Source: CAZAQK01 sp046344715 (GTDB lineage: Bacteria > Pseudomonadota > Alphaproteobacteria > Rickettsiales > SXRF01). From it: a stretch of DNA of 64,000 bases. The translations under genes were made by a program, and so were the position numbers. Under the pieces are notes generated by a model, which saw nothing but the letters and a program-made list of their open reading frames with translations, searched no databases and was not told the DNA's origin. The stretch is taken from the NCBI GenBank assembly GCA_046344715.1, contig JBKDKX010000012.1, forward strand, positions 1 to 64,000, read 5' to 3'. Positions 43,704 through 53,128 of this stretch are shown piece by piece. Every line of letters begins with the position of its first letter. Position 1 is the stretch's first letter.

Positions 43704-45570
43704 GATGTTCCCTTTTCCTTAGTAATGCAATGATACCACCCAATGCCATTAACACAAATCCTGCCCAAATAAAATGAATCATTGGGATATGATAAAGGCG
43801 GGTAGCGGTACCTTGCTCTGTAGTTTCACCAATTACGGCATATACGTCACCACCAAGATGAGCATATATAGCAGTTTCACTCGTTTTTGCATTGCTTATC
43901 AGGTAGTGTCGATATTCAGGTATAAGCATATCCAGAAAACCACCCTTATAGTTCAATTTCAGCGTTGCCATTTCCGCATTATAATTATTGCCTTGCGTTG
44001 ATGAGGTATCAGAAAATTCTACACTATATCCGCCTATTGCAAGTGTTTCGCCTTTACGCAGCCATTGCTCTTTTTCTGATTTGAACAGGCTTGCTCCCGT
44101 AATGCCGCATACCAATATCGCAACGCCGATATGCGCCACGGATACGGCAAGATTTGCTTTTACATTTCTTTTGACCAGAAGGGTAATGCTTGCAGCGCAA
44201 AGCCATGCGCCAAGGCTGAAGCCAAGCAAAGCATACGCCAGATGGGTTTTAACCACAGCGGTTATAATAATCATTGCAGCGATGGCGGCGAGTATTGCTG
44301 GTTTTGCAGTGCGTAGAGCCTCTGTGATGCTGGCTTTCTTCCAAGGCATATAAGGTGCAAGGCCCGCAAAAAATATGGGCAAAATCATCAACGGAATAAA
44401 AGTCAGGTTAAAGTAGGGGGCGCCAACAGTCAGCTTGGCATCATGCAGCCATTCAGCAATCAGAGGATAGAGTGTGCCGATGAGTACGCTGACGCACGCG
44501 GTTATTAAAAAGAGATTGTTCAGAACAATCAGGCCCTCGCGGGATTGTGGTGTGGCAGCCTCAACAGACTGAATAGTATTTGCGCGAATCGCAAATAACA
44601 GCAATGCGCCACCCACAGTGATGACGATATAGGCTAGAATAAATACGCCACGTTCAGGGTCGCTGGCAAAACTATGCACGGAGGTAAGCGCACCGGAGCG
44701 CACCAGAAATGTACCAATCATGCTGAGCGCAAAGGTGACGATGGAAAGTACGCATACCCATTGTGCCAATAACCCGCGTTTTTTCAGTACCGCATTAGCG
44801 TGTAGCAGAGCAGTACCCGAAAGCCAAGGCAGCAACGATGCGTTTTCCACCGGATCCCAGAACCACCAGCCTCCCCAGCCCAGCTCACGATATGCCCACC
44901 AACTGCCAAGGCCGATGCCAATCGTCAGCGTACTCCATGCTACCAATATCCATGGATGTGCCAGATATGCCCACTGCCTGCCGGATTTGCCTGTAATGAG
45001 TGATGCCACTGCCAGCGAAAACACGATAGAAAATCCAACATACCCCAAATAAAGCAAAGGTGGATGTAGAGCTAAGCCAATATCCTGTAACAGTGGATTT
45101 AGAGCCTTACCATCTGCTGGTGGTGGGAAAATACGGTCAAATGGATTTGAGGTGTAAAGAATAAATGCCGTTACGCCAACGGCGAGTAGTGACTGCACTG
45201 CATTTGCAGTTAACAATAGAGGGTGATCGTTGCTGGATTTTGATAAAATTAACGCGCCGAATATGGAAAGCACCCAGAGCCATAATAACATCGAACCTTC
45301 ATGGTTTCCCCAGGTGCCAACGATCTTGTATAATACTGGCAAATGCAGGTTTGAATGATCTGCCACATTCTGAATGCTGAAATCGGATTCAAGCCGCAAT
45401 ATTACAAGGCTGGCTAACGCAAGTGATACCAGAAGCGCCTGCAACCATGATGCGCGCTGCATCAGCGTGGCTAGTGTTAAGCGATGCGATGCACTGAATA
45501 AAAAAATGGACTGAGCTGTTGCAACCAGCAATGCCAGCACCAAGCACATTATGCCAAATTCGGCGGTCAT
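43687..45570 (-). CDS. ccmF: haem lyase subunit CcmF
   Basis: Large polytopic protein that ligates haem to apocytochrome c with CcmH. It has about fifteen membrane segments. The haem-handling WWD motif is WGGWWFWDPVENASLLPWL (about residues 230-250), and HPPLLYLGYVGFSI lies upstream. A large periplasmic C-terminal loop precedes the last segment. The 627-aa length is typical. Overlaps ccmE by four bases. Confidence 0.96.
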   Translation of the reverse strand: MTAEFGIMCLVLALLVATAQSIFLFSASHRLTLATLMQRASWLQALLVSLALASLVILRLESDFSIQNVADHSNLHLPVLYKIVGTWGNHEGSMLLWLWVLSIFGALILSKSSNDHPLLLTANAVQSLLAVGVTAFILYTSNPFDRIFPPPADGKALNPLLQDIGLALHPPLLYLGYVGFSIVFSLAVASLITGKSGRQWAYLAHPWILVAWSTLTIGIGLGSWWAYRELGWGGWWFWDPVENASLLPWLSGTALLHANAVLKKRGLLAQWVCVLSIVTFALSMIGTFLVRSGALTSVHSFASDPERGVFILAYIVITVGGALLLFAIRANTIQSVEAATPQSREGLIVLNNLFLITACVSVLIGTLYPLIAEWLHDAKLTVGAPYFNLTFIPLMILPIFFAGLAPYMPWKKASITEALRTAKPAILAAIAAMIIITAVVKTHLAYALLGFSLGAWLCAASITLLVKRNVKANLAVSVAHIGVAILVCGITGASLFKSEKEQWLRKGETLAIGGYSVEFSDTSSTQGNNYNAEMATLKLNYKGGFLDMLIPEYRHYLISNAKTSETAIYAHLGGDVYAVIGETTEQGTATRLYHIPMIHFIWAGFVLMALGGIIALLRKREHLDASF

Positions 45571-46004
45571 TGGGTTTTCTGCCAGTGGCCGGTTTTCTTA
45601 AGGCTGTCTACTACTTCTTTGGGCATATAGTTTTCATCATGCTTGGTGAGCACGCGGGTGGCATTAAAGCGCGTCTTATCGACGCTGTGCCCTTCTGCAA
45701 CCACACCTTGACCTTCACGGAATAACGTTGGCAGTAATCCGGTGTATTGCACTGCCAGAGACTCTTTCCCATCGGTTATGGTAAATACAATGGTGTCTGT
45801 CCCTGTTTTTTTGATGCTGCCTGTTTCCACCAAACCGCCAACGCGTATAAGAGAGGTTGAAAGTGTGGATTGCGCTGCAAGTTCAGACGGGCTGAAAAAG
45901 AACACTAAATTTTCCTTGAAGGCCTGCATGGTAAGAAGCGCCGCAGCAATCAGAAAGATCATGCTGGCGATGATAAATAATAATCGCTGGTGTTTAGGTT
46001 TCAT
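45567..46004 (-). CDS. ccmE: cytochrome c-type haem chaperone CcmE
   Basis: Periplasmic haem chaperone anchored by an N-terminal segment (LLFIIASMIFLIAAALLTM). The beta-barrel OB fold shows RVGGLVETGSI and VQYTGLLPTLFREGQGVVAEG. The haem-binding histidine is in VLTKHDENYMPKEV. Length 145 aa, normal. It overlaps ccmD upstream by 11 bases and ccmF downstream by four. The haem-delivery ABC genes ccmABC are not in the window. Confidence 0.96.
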   Translation of the reverse strand: MKPKHQRLLFIIASMIFLIAAALLTMQAFKENLVFFFSPSELAAQSTLSTSLIRVGGLVETGSIKKTGTDTIVFTITDGKESLAVQYTGLLPTLFREGQGVVAEGHSVDKTRFNATRVLTKHDENYMPKEVVDSLKKTGHWQKTQ

Positions 46005-46158
46005 TACGGGGTGTATTCAATAACGTTTTTTGAGCGCATCTTAATGACCGTATGGTGATGAAAACCATGTATAGCATTATACTTGCAGCGATAACATATG
46101 ACGGCCAGATATAATACGAATACCCGTTCATGTTAAGCCATTCATTGATACTATTCAT
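45994..46158 (-). CDS. ccmD: haem exporter protein D
   Basis: A 54-aa single-span protein with the CcmD pattern: a short aromatic N terminus (YSYYIWPSYVIAASIM) entering one membrane helix, then a basic tail (RSLRCAQKTLLN). CcmD stabilises the CcmC-CcmE-haem complex. I take the ATG at 46158, preceded by GGGAG; a longer TTG frame to 46200 exists. Position before ccmE is the standard order and is the main evidence, because the protein is too small for motif proof. Confidence 0.8.
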   Translation of the reverse strand: MNSINEWLNMNGYSYYIWPSYVIAASIMLYMVFITIRSLRCAQKTLLNTPRNET

Positions 46159-46252
46159 AGTTGCACTCCCATGCTCATCATCTGCCAAGGTTGTATTCAA
46201 GAGTCAATAGTAAAAAATTTATGAATTTCAATATTATAATATATTTTTACGC

Positions 46253-46280
46253 TTGATTTCAAAAAGTGCTTTGCTATACT
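46253..46280 (+). promoter_or_regulatory. sigma-70-type promoter for virB8
   Basis: TTGATT (46253-46258) and TATACT (46275-46280) are separated by 16 bases. Transcription would begin near 46287, before the GTG codon of virB8 at 46319. The -35 box coincides with the first in-frame TTG of the open frame, which argues against that TTG being the start codon. Confidence 0.6.
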
Positions 46281-46318
46281 GTTTACGGTCATTAGTTGCA
46301 ACAATCAATATTTCTGAA

Positions 46319-47044
46319 GTGAGCCATCCCCCAATATCTACAGAGGAACTTGCTGAAATCTCGGATAAAGTTAAATCTGGGGAGTATTATCGTGAATCAC
46401 GAAGCATGTATGATGCGTTTGTGCACGATACCATGTCTGAGCGGTATCTTTATGTGCTCATTACGATTACTTCCTGTGCCATTCTTTTAATTGCATTGCT
46501 TGCAGTTCAGGGGATTTATCCCTTGCAGAAATCTTTACCCTTCATTGTTGCAGCGGAAGATTTAGTGGAAGATGTGCCGCGCATAACAAGCTTATTAAAT
46601 GATAAGGGTGATGATGCTAATCTTGCTTTAATGAAGTTTTATTTATCGAACTACATCACTATCCGGGAAGAGTATAGCATTGATAAACTAGACAGGAATG
46701 TTAACGGCGTTAAGTCGCAGAGTAGTCCAGAGGTCTTTGTTAAATTTCAGAATATTATAAATCCGAGTAATCCTCAAAGTCCTATCAAAATTTTCCAGAG
46801 ACACTCCATTAGAAAAATCAGCGTGTTAGCCATAAATATACAATCCGTTGATGATACTTATGAAGCGGAAGTGCTTTTTGAAGCGAAGGTTGAAGGTAAG
46901 GCAGCGGCAAAAAAATCACGCTGGCAAGCAAATATTTCTTTCAACTATAGTGGCATTGGGTTAGATGGAGATACCGGAAAAGTTAAACCTTCCAGTTTTC
47001 TTGTGACTGGTTATAGCAATAAGATTTTACAGGATATTCAATGA
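46319..47044 (+). CDS. virB8: VirB8-like type IV secretion protein
   Basis: Inner-membrane assembly factor of type IV secretion systems. A short cytoplasmic N terminus (KSGEYYRESRSMYDAF), one membrane helix (YVLITITSCAILLIALLAVQ) and a periplasmic NTF2-like domain with SNYITIREEYSID match VirB8. The GTG at 46319 gives 241 aa, while the frame opens at a TTG (46253) that falls in the promoter. virB9 follows with a four-base overlap. No virB10, virB11 or virD4 lies nearby. Confidence 0.87.
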   Translation: MSHPPISTEELAEISDKVKSGEYYRESRSMYDAFVHDTMSERYLYVLITITSCAILLIALLAVQGIYPLQKSLPFIVAAEDLVEDVPRITSLLNDKGDDANLALMKFYLSNYITIREEYSIDKLDRNVNGVKSQSSPEVFVKFQNIINPSNPQSPIKIFQRHSIRKISVLAINIQSVDDTYEAEVLFEAKVEGKAAAKKSRWQANISFNYSGIGLDGDTGKVKPSSFLVTGYSNKILQDIQ

Positions 47045-47799
47045 GCATAACACGTACATTTATCATTGTTGCGTTGCTGTCTGGCATACTTTGTGTGCCT
47101 TTTGAGGTTTTAGCTGCGCGTGAAGCCAAGCCAATCAAAATAGATCACCGTGTACGCACCATTATGTATCAGCCTGACGAGGTATATAAATACACCGGTC
47201 ATTATCGTTACCAAACGTCGATTGAGTTTGCTCCTGACGAGGTAATTGGTACTATTTCGATGGGAGATTCCACCGGATGGATGTTGAACCCCTCAGGGAA
47301 CAGGCTTTTCTTGAAGCCAATAGAGCAGGATGCCACGACTAATATGACGCTTATCACCAATAAGCGCATCTATCTTTTTGAACTGCACGCAAGAGAAACG
47401 GATGATATTAACGACAAGGACATGATATTTGTGATGCGCTTTGTGTATCCGGATGAAGATAACTTAACGGTAAGCAGGTATCTGGATTCTGTGCCCATTC
47501 CGGATTTAACCAAAGACATGGATAGGTATAATTTTAATTATAGCATTTCGGGTACGGATGAAATTGCGCCGATACGTATTTTTGATGATGGTGAGTTTAC
47601 CTATTTTGAATTCAGGGATAAAAACGCTGAGGTGCCGGCCTTTTTCTGGGTTGACAGTGATGGCAACGAATCGCTGATAAACTATCGCACACGCGGCGAC
47701 TATATCGTAGTTGAGCGTGTGGCCAACAGATACACGCTGAGGCATGGCCGTGATATTGTGTGCGTATTTAATGAAGCACGGCTGGCGAGCGCAAAATAA
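47041..47799 (+). CDS. virB9: VirB9-like type IV secretion protein
   Basis: Outer-membrane core component that contacts VirB7 and VirB10. A signal peptide (TFIIVALLSGILCVPFEVLA) is followed by VirB9 features: DHRVRTIMYQPDEVYKYTGH, FAPDEVIGTISMGDSTGW and NRLFLKP. The C-terminal domain has YFEFRDKNAEVPAFFWVDSDG and YTLRHGRDIVCVFNEA. Length 252 aa. Four-base overlap with virB8, then nine bases to gpsA, so the pair appears to drive a mixed secretion-metabolism transcript. Confidence 0.9.
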   Translation: MSITRTFIIVALLSGILCVPFEVLAAREAKPIKIDHRVRTIMYQPDEVYKYTGHYRYQTSIEFAPDEVIGTISMGDSTGWMLNPSGNRLFLKPIEQDATTNMTLITNKRIYLFELHARETDDINDKDMIFVMRFVYPDEDNLTVSRYLDSVPIPDLTKDMDRYNFNYSISGTDEIAPIRIFDDGEFTYFEFRDKNAEVPAFFWVDSDGNESLINYRTRGDYIVVERVANRYTLRHGRDIVCVFNEARLASAK

Positions 47800-47808
47800 C
47801 TAACTATA

Positions 47809-48813
47809 ATGGAAAGTAATTATAGAGTTGGCGTGGTTGGAAGTGGTGCTTGGGGCACGGCACTCAGCATTGTGGCAAACAGGGCTGGTAGTTCGGTGAC
47901 GCTTGGGACGCGCAACACCAGTGTTGTTCAGTCTATTTTGGAAAAACGCACGAATGAGGTATATTTACCTTCTGTATTTATAGACCCCAATATCAAGGTT
48001 ACCGATAAATTAGCGGATGTATGCCGCAGCGATATATTGATTATGGCGGTGCCTGCAAATGTTTTGAGGTCTGCCTGCATACACATATCAGACATGCTGG
48101 ATCCAAAAGTTCCTGTGGTGATTGCGAGCAAAGGAATTGAGCGCGGTAGCTTGATGCTCATGAGCGAAGTGGCGGCATCTATTTTGCCTAAAAACCCGAT
48201 TGGTATCATTTCAGGGCCAAATTTTGCCGATGAGGCTGCAAAAGGGCAGCCAACAGCGACGACAATAGCCAGTACGGATAATGCCGTATTAGATACATTG
48301 ACCTATGCTATTGGCGGACGCCTGTTCAGGCCATACGCAACTAATGATATCATTGGCGCGCAGGTTGGCGGAGCAGTAAAGAATGTGGTTGCAATCGCGT
48401 GTGGCATAGCTCTGGGGCGTCAGATGGGGGAGAATGCCAGAGCCGCTCTTATCACAAGAGGATTTGCTGAAATTGCGAGGCTGGCAATCGCAAAGGGCGG
48501 TAAATATGAAACGCTGATGGGGCTTTCGGGACTGGGTGATTTGATCCTTACCAGCGGCAGCCCGAAGTCACGAAACATGTCGTTTGGCATGGCAATTGGA
48601 CAGGGAAAAAGTAAGGACGAAATACTGCAGTCGCGCGGGCGCACGGCAACAGAAGGAGTCATTGCCGCGGAATCAGTATCAAAACTTGCAAAGAAATTTG
48701 ATGTGACCATGCCTATTTGCGATTCAGTGTACCGGATATTGTATGAAAATGCGCCACTGGATCAGGTGATTGAAAGTTTATTGGAGCGCCCCTTCGCATA
48801 TGAAGGGGTATAA
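47809..48813 (+). CDS. gpsA: glycerol-3-phosphate dehydrogenase [NAD(P)+]
   Basis: Reduces dihydroxyacetone phosphate to sn-glycerol-3-phosphate for phospholipids. The Rossmann motif VGVVGSGAWGTALSIVANR and the substrate lysine in VGGAVKNVVAIACG are visible, with LSGLGDLILTSGSPKSRN in the C-terminal domain. Length 334 aa. It lies nine bases after virB9 and two bases before nadA, in the same apparent operon. Confidence 0.96.
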   Translation: MESNYRVGVVGSGAWGTALSIVANRAGSSVTLGTRNTSVVQSILEKRTNEVYLPSVFIDPNIKVTDKLADVCRSDILIMAVPANVLRSACIHISDMLDPKVPVVIASKGIERGSLMLMSEVAASILPKNPIGIISGPNFADEAAKGQPTATTIASTDNAVLDTLTYAIGGRLFRPYATNDIIGAQVGGAVKNVVAIACGIALGRQMGENARAALITRGFAEIARLAIAKGGKYETLMGLSGLGDLILTSGSPKSRNMSFGMAIGQGKSKDEILQSRGRTATEGVIAAESVSKLAKKFDVTMPICDSVYRILYENAPLDQVIESLLERPFAYEGV

Positions 48814-48815
48814 TT

Positions 48816-49766
48816 ATGCCAACCGATTTTGAACATGAAATAAATACTCTGCGCAGGAGCATGAATGCAGTAATTCTCGCGCATTATTATCAAGATGATG
48901 AGATACAGGATATTGCAGATTTTGTAGGTGATTCGCTGGAGTTAGCACGCCGTGCTGCTGAAACTAACGCCGATGTTATTGTATTTTCAGGTGTACGCTT
49001 TATGGCTGAAGGCGCAAAGATCCTGAATCCTAACAAAAAAGTACTTATACCGGATATGAATGCAGGCTGCTCACTTGAAGATTCATGCCCGCCTGCTGAA
49101 TTCAGAAAATTTACGCAGGCACATCCGAATCATACCGTGGTGACGTATATTAATTGCTCGGCAGAAGTGAAGGCGCTGTCTGATATTATTGTGACTTCCA
49201 GCAATGCAGAATCAATTATCAATCAACTGCCGCAGGATGAGCAAATCATCTTTGCGCCTGATAAATATCTGGGTGATTACCTGAACAAAAAAACTGGCCG
49301 CAACATGCTGCTGTGGAATGGTACCTGCATGGTACATGAGCGATTCTCAGAGCAGGAGCTTGTGAAGTTAAAAACGCGCTACCCGAATGCATATATCATC
49401 GCACATCCGGAATGTCCTGCTGCCTTGCTGCAATATGCTAAACATATAGGTTCCACATCATCGCTCATCCGCTATACCGAGCAACATGCAGGTGCAGAAT
49501 TTATTGTACTTACAGAGCCTGGGATATTCCATGAAATGAAAAAACGCTCGCCAGGCAGCCAGTTTTATCCTGTGCCTGGTGTAGCAGAAGGTAGCTGTAT
49601 TTCCTGTAATAATTGTCCGTATATGAAGCTGAATACACTAGAGAAAATCTATCTCTGTATGAAAAACAACAACCCAACGCTGGAATTGAGCGCAGATCTC
49701 ATAGAAAAGGCAAAAGAACCACTGGATAGAATGCTTAAAATGTCAGTAAAGATCTCAAGAAATTAA
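48816..49766 (+). CDS. nadA: quinolinate synthase A
   Basis: 4Fe-4S enzyme that forms quinolinate from iminoaspartate and dihydroxyacetone phosphate for NAD. It has three pseudo-repeated domains. Motifs are AHYYQDDEIQDIADFVGDS, FMAEGAKILNPNKKVLIPD and SLEDSCP with a cluster Cys. HPECP and SCISCNNCPYMKLNTLEK supply the remaining ligands. The length of 316 aa is typical of the A type. nadB and nadC are not in this window. Confidence 0.96.
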   Translation: MPTDFEHEINTLRRSMNAVILAHYYQDDEIQDIADFVGDSLELARRAAETNADVIVFSGVRFMAEGAKILNPNKKVLIPDMNAGCSLEDSCPPAEFRKFTQAHPNHTVVTYINCSAEVKALSDIIVTSSNAESIINQLPQDEQIIFAPDKYLGDYLNKKTGRNMLLWNGTCMVHERFSEQELVKLKTRYPNAYIIAHPECPAALLQYAKHIGSTSSLIRYTEQHAGAEFIVLTEPGIFHEMKKRSPGSQFYPVPGVAEGSCISCNNCPYMKLNTLEKIYLCMKNNNPTLELSADLIEKAKEPLDRMLKMSVKISRN

Positions 49767-50920
49767 GGCAACAGCTCCCGATACACTTCCAGTGTCTTCT
49801 GGCACATTGTGTCTGTTGAAAAATGCTGGGCGTTATAGGTAGAGTGGTAGGCTACGTTATACATTTCTTCTTCCGTCAGTGAAAGCGCGTGCTCTATCAC
49901 ACGGGCGAGTGCAGCAACATCTCCTGGGGGCACTAGCCAGCCAGTTACATCAGGTATCACCGTTTCCATTGGTCCGCCATGGTTGGTGGCAACAATCGGC
50001 CTGCCCATCGCCTGCGCTTCCAGCACCACGCGGCCAAAGGCTTCCGGATCAAGCGATGCGGCAACCACCAGCTTGGCCAGCATATAAGCTTCCGGCATGT
50101 TGTAGGTATGTGGCACAATGCGTACATGGCCAGCGAGATCATTAGCCATGATAAAATTTTCAAGTTCCTCGCGGTATGCTTCACGGCCTTTATCATCGCC
50201 CAGCAGTACAGCAAAGAAATTACGATGTGGTAGGCTGGCAAGGGCTTGCAGGAAAATATGCTGTCCTTTCCAGCGTGTGATGCGCGCAGGGAACAACAAC
50301 AGCGGCAGCGATTCCGGTAGGTTCCACTCCTTGCTTAGCTCAATCATACGCGCCGAGGAATAATTAGCTGGATTAAACAGGTTCAAATCCACACCACGGT
50401 GGATGATTCTCAGGTTGCCAAACATCATGGAATAATTTTTCTGGATATGATCGGCGATGAAATTAGAAATGGCGATAACGCGCTCACCTTTGGTCATGAT
50501 GGCGTTGTATTTTCGTTTCCATTCGTTCTGAATGTTGTAGGTGCCGTGGAAAGTGGTTACAAAGTGGCAGCCAGTACGTTTTGCTGCCAGCCACGCCGAC
50601 CATGCTGGTGCGCGTGAGCGCGCATGGATGATGTCCACTTTATGCTTGCGTATCAGTTTCTCCAGCCTTCGCGCATTTAACCATATTTTTAGAGGATTCT
50701 TGGTGGCAAGCGGCAGGGTGATATGGGTTGCACCGACTCGTGCCAGAGGCGTCGTCATCGCGCCACCTTCTGAAGCAACAAGCGCTTTCCAGCCAGCCTG
50801 AGTAATGGCGCGGGCGATTTCAACCGTGCCGCGTTCAACCCCGCCACTGCGCATTTCAGGCAATACCTGCAAGATAACGGGCTGTTTGACTATCTTCGGT
50901 TTTAATTGCGTTTTATACAT
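49763..50920 (-). CDS. GT4-family glycosyltransferase
   Basis: GT-B fold transferase, 385 aa from ATG 50920 (an ATG at 50944 adds eight residues). The N-terminal half has LQVLPEMRSGGVERGTVEIA and IIHARSRAPAWSAW. The C-terminal half has FPARITRWKGQHIFLQAL and the E-x7-E region DPEAFGRVVLEAQAMGRP. It overlaps nadA by four bases at its 3' end and is divergent from the hydrolase gene. Probable lipopolysaccharide or surface glycan synthesis; sugar unknown. Confidence 0.9.
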   Translation of the reverse strand: MYKTQLKPKIVKQPVILQVLPEMRSGGVERGTVEIARAITQAGWKALVASEGGAMTTPLARVGATHITLPLATKNPLKIWLNARRLEKLIRKHKVDIIHARSRAPAWSAWLAAKRTGCHFVTTFHGTYNIQNEWKRKYNAIMTKGERVIAISNFIADHIQKNYSMMFGNLRIIHRGVDLNLFNPANYSSARMIELSKEWNLPESLPLLLFPARITRWKGQHIFLQALASLPHRNFFAVLLGDDKGREAYREELENFIMANDLAGHVRIVPHTYNMPEAYMLAKLVVAASLDPEAFGRVVLEAQAMGRPIVATNHGGPMETVIPDVTGWLVPPGDVAALARVIEHALSLTEEEMYNVAYHSTYNAQHFSTDTMCQKTLEVYRELLP

Positions 50921-50958
50921 GCTTCGAATAGAGGTATGTGGCACTAAAGGCTGTAGAG

Positions 50959-51729
50959 ATGAACACGGAATCCGTCAAGCATAAAACCCCGTCTGTCCTG
51001 AGTTTACAAGATGGCAAGCGGCTTGCATATCATCTTACAGAAGGCCTTTTGCCCTGCGTGATATTTATGGGCGGCTTCAAATCAGATATGACAGGGTCAA
51101 AAGCGTTGGCATTGGAAAACCTGTGCAAGCAGCGTGGACAGCGGTTTATACGCTTTGATTATACCGGGCATGGACAGTCTAGCGGTAATTTCCGCGATGG
51201 AACCATTGGTTCATGGCAACAAGATGTGCTTGCTGTGCTTGATAAGCTTGGTTCAGAGAAAAATATTCTGGTCGGTTCCAGCATGGGCGCGTGGCAGATG
51301 CTGCTGGCGGCAAAGGCGCGGCCAGAAAAAATAATAGCACTGGTGGGCATTGCCAGCGCGCCGGATTTTACCGAAAAGCTCATATGGGAACAGCTTTCCA
51401 AAGAGCAAAAACAAACCATGAGTGAGCAGGGGGAGGTACTGCTGCCTTCCTGCTATGGTGAAGATCCATATCCTATTACTAAACAGCTGATAGATGATGG
51501 TAGAAAGCATTTGCTGCTGGATTCTCCTATACCCATCAATGTGCCGGTGCGCCTTATTCATGGCCTGAAAGACGAGGATGTGCCGTGGCAGTTCTCGGTA
51601 AGGCTGGCGGAGTGCCTTGAAAGTAATGATGTCCATGTAAAATATATTAAAAATGGCGGGCACAGATTATCCGATCCGGAACATCTGGAAATCATTACTG
51701 ATCAAATGTCTATTCTACTGCGTCGGTAG
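50959..51729 (+). CDS. alpha/beta-fold hydrolase
   Basis: The 256-aa protein resembles the ABHD10-like alphaproteobacterial hydrolases. The nucleophile elbow is VGSSMGAWQML. The acid is in HGLKDEDVPW and the histidine in NGGHRLSDPEH, completing Ser-Asp-His. A strand-helix core begins CVIFMGGFKSDMTG and FDYTGHGQSSG. Substrate unknown; thioesterase or acyl-hydrolase activity is plausible. I take the ATG at 50959; an upstream GTG frame begins at 50938. It ends 15 bases inside the convergent ASST-like gene. Confidence 0.88.
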   Translation: MNTESVKHKTPSVLSLQDGKRLAYHLTEGLLPCVIFMGGFKSDMTGSKALALENLCKQRGQRFIRFDYTGHGQSSGNFRDGTIGSWQQDVLAVLDKLGSEKNILVGSSMGAWQMLLAAKARPEKIIALVGIASAPDFTEKLIWEQLSKEQKQTMSEQGEVLLPSCYGEDPYPITKQLIDDGRKHLLLDSPIPINVPVRLIHGLKDEDVPWQFSVRLAECLESNDVHVKYIKNGGHRLSDPEHLEIITDQMSILLRR

Positions 51730-53016
51730 AAATTGAATTGCACTTGCTGGTAATATTCTTGCCCATACTATGGGCAAACGTTTTTTTCCATTGTAATAGC
51801 TTGCGTCATAATAGGGATTTCTGAATTCCCAAACCAATTTTCCCTGATTAGTTACTTCAAGAATTTTTCCTTCCATACCTGAGACAATCATCCAATGTCC
51901 ATTAGGTAATTTTTGTTGCGCACCCAAAAATTCTGCATAAAAGCTTACGTTAGTCTTTTTGCTGAAGAGGCTAGTTATCTTTTTTGTTTTAAAATCATAT
52001 TCTAAAATTCTGGAGTATTTTTGTTTACTACCCCTATTGTCAAAGGCGATAATCGTACCATGTTCTGTAAATTGAGCATCATGTTGAAATTGCCATGGCC
52101 CAATCTTGAACCAGACAAATTTTTCTGTTGGAATGTCCAGTATCCCTATGGCATTCATTGTGGGCATTGAGATCAGTATATTATTGGGTTTTATTTCGGG
52201 AAAAAGTTTAGCGTAATTCTCAGGTAACGCCATAATCGAGTTGGCATGCATAATATCGGCTTTCCATACCGGTTTAGCGACATGCGTAGCTAATTCGTCC
52301 CGGAAATCGGAATTGGCAAGTGCTTCAAGCAGAGAAATTCGTTTCAATTCATTCCCTGATGGATCTAGAATAACAAAAAAATCTTCTTGAATTAAGGTAT
52401 CATGGAATTCCATACCGCTTATCTGCGGCACCTTTATTTTCTGGCTTAGGGCATAAATTGTACCATCTGGCTGTACTTCAATTTTGTGATGAAAATTATC
52501 GTCTATTTTCCACAATAAATTTGAATTTTTGTCTAATTTTACTAAACCATATCCATATGGTGTATCAATTCTACCATGGTAGGTAGCGAGCAAATCTCCG
52601 TTAGGATAAACGTGCAGGCCGTACCATAGAACAAATGTGTCTGGTAACGGTTTGTTAACATGCGGAGCTCCATCCTTCCATGCTTCATTAAATGACATTT
52701 GCCATCTATGTAATTCATTTCCTTGTTTATCTATAAGCAGAGCCATCGTGCGATGTGGAGTGTATAATACATAACCGTCGTAATTTTTCTTCAAAACAGA
52801 CATTGGACGCGTATTTTTCTTCACAAGAGTAGATTTTTTTGCGTCCTCGAATGCTTTATTCTTTTGTTTATTAGCAATGTAGGCAAGTTCTGATTTGTTT
52901 ATTAGTTGGTATGGAAAATACTTAAAATAAGTGAGAATCGCACCAGAAAGAAAGCTAAGTATCAGAAATGAAATAATAAAAAACGACTTTAACAACCAAT
53001 CAATATTATTCATCAA
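51715..53016 (-). CDS. arylsulfotransferase (ASST)-like membrane-anchored protein
   Basis: The 433-aa protein has an N-terminal membrane segment (LKSFFIISFLILSFLSGAIL) and a beta-propeller-like body. Repeats such as ALLIDKQGNELHRW, GLVKLDKNSNLLWKIDDNFHH and ILEYDFKTKKITSLF resemble ASST blades. HHKIEVQPDG and WQFQHDAQFTEHGTIIAFDN include conserved histidines of the family. The gene is clearly more AT-rich than its neighbours, consistent with acquisition. Sulfotransferase activity is not shown by sequence alone. Divergent from serC. Confidence 0.8.
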   Translation of the reverse strand: MMNNIDWLLKSFFIISFLILSFLSGAILTYFKYFPYQLINKSELAYIANKQKNKAFEDAKKSTLVKKNTRPMSVLKKNYDGYVLYTPHRTMALLIDKQGNELHRWQMSFNEAWKDGAPHVNKPLPDTFVLWYGLHVYPNGDLLATYHGRIDTPYGYGLVKLDKNSNLLWKIDDNFHHKIEVQPDGTIYALSQKIKVPQISGMEFHDTLIQEDFFVILDPSGNELKRISLLEALANSDFRDELATHVAKPVWKADIMHANSIMALPENYAKLFPEIKPNNILISMPTMNAIGILDIPTEKFVWFKIGPWQFQHDAQFTEHGTIIAFDNRGSKQKYSRILEYDFKTKKITSLFSKKTNVSFYAEFLGAQQKLPNGHWMIVSGMEGKILEVTNQGKLVWEFRNPYYDASYYNGKKRLPIVWARILPASAIQFLPTQ

Positions 53017-53128
53017 GTTGCTCCGATATTTTTACTGTGAGTCAATAATATTATGCTGTCCAGGCATTACATTTTGCTTCACAGTAAATTTTATATTAGA
53101 ATCTGCAGCCTTTGTAAAAGGATTGATA

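Noticed and set aside
46253..46318. TTG start for virB8
   Set aside because: The TTG is part of a -35-like hexamer with a -10 box 16 bases later, so translation more likely begins at GTG 46319.
52931..53128. Long N-terminal extension of serC
   Set aside because: It overlaps the ASST-like gene antisense and has no family similarity; ATG 53129 matches the family.
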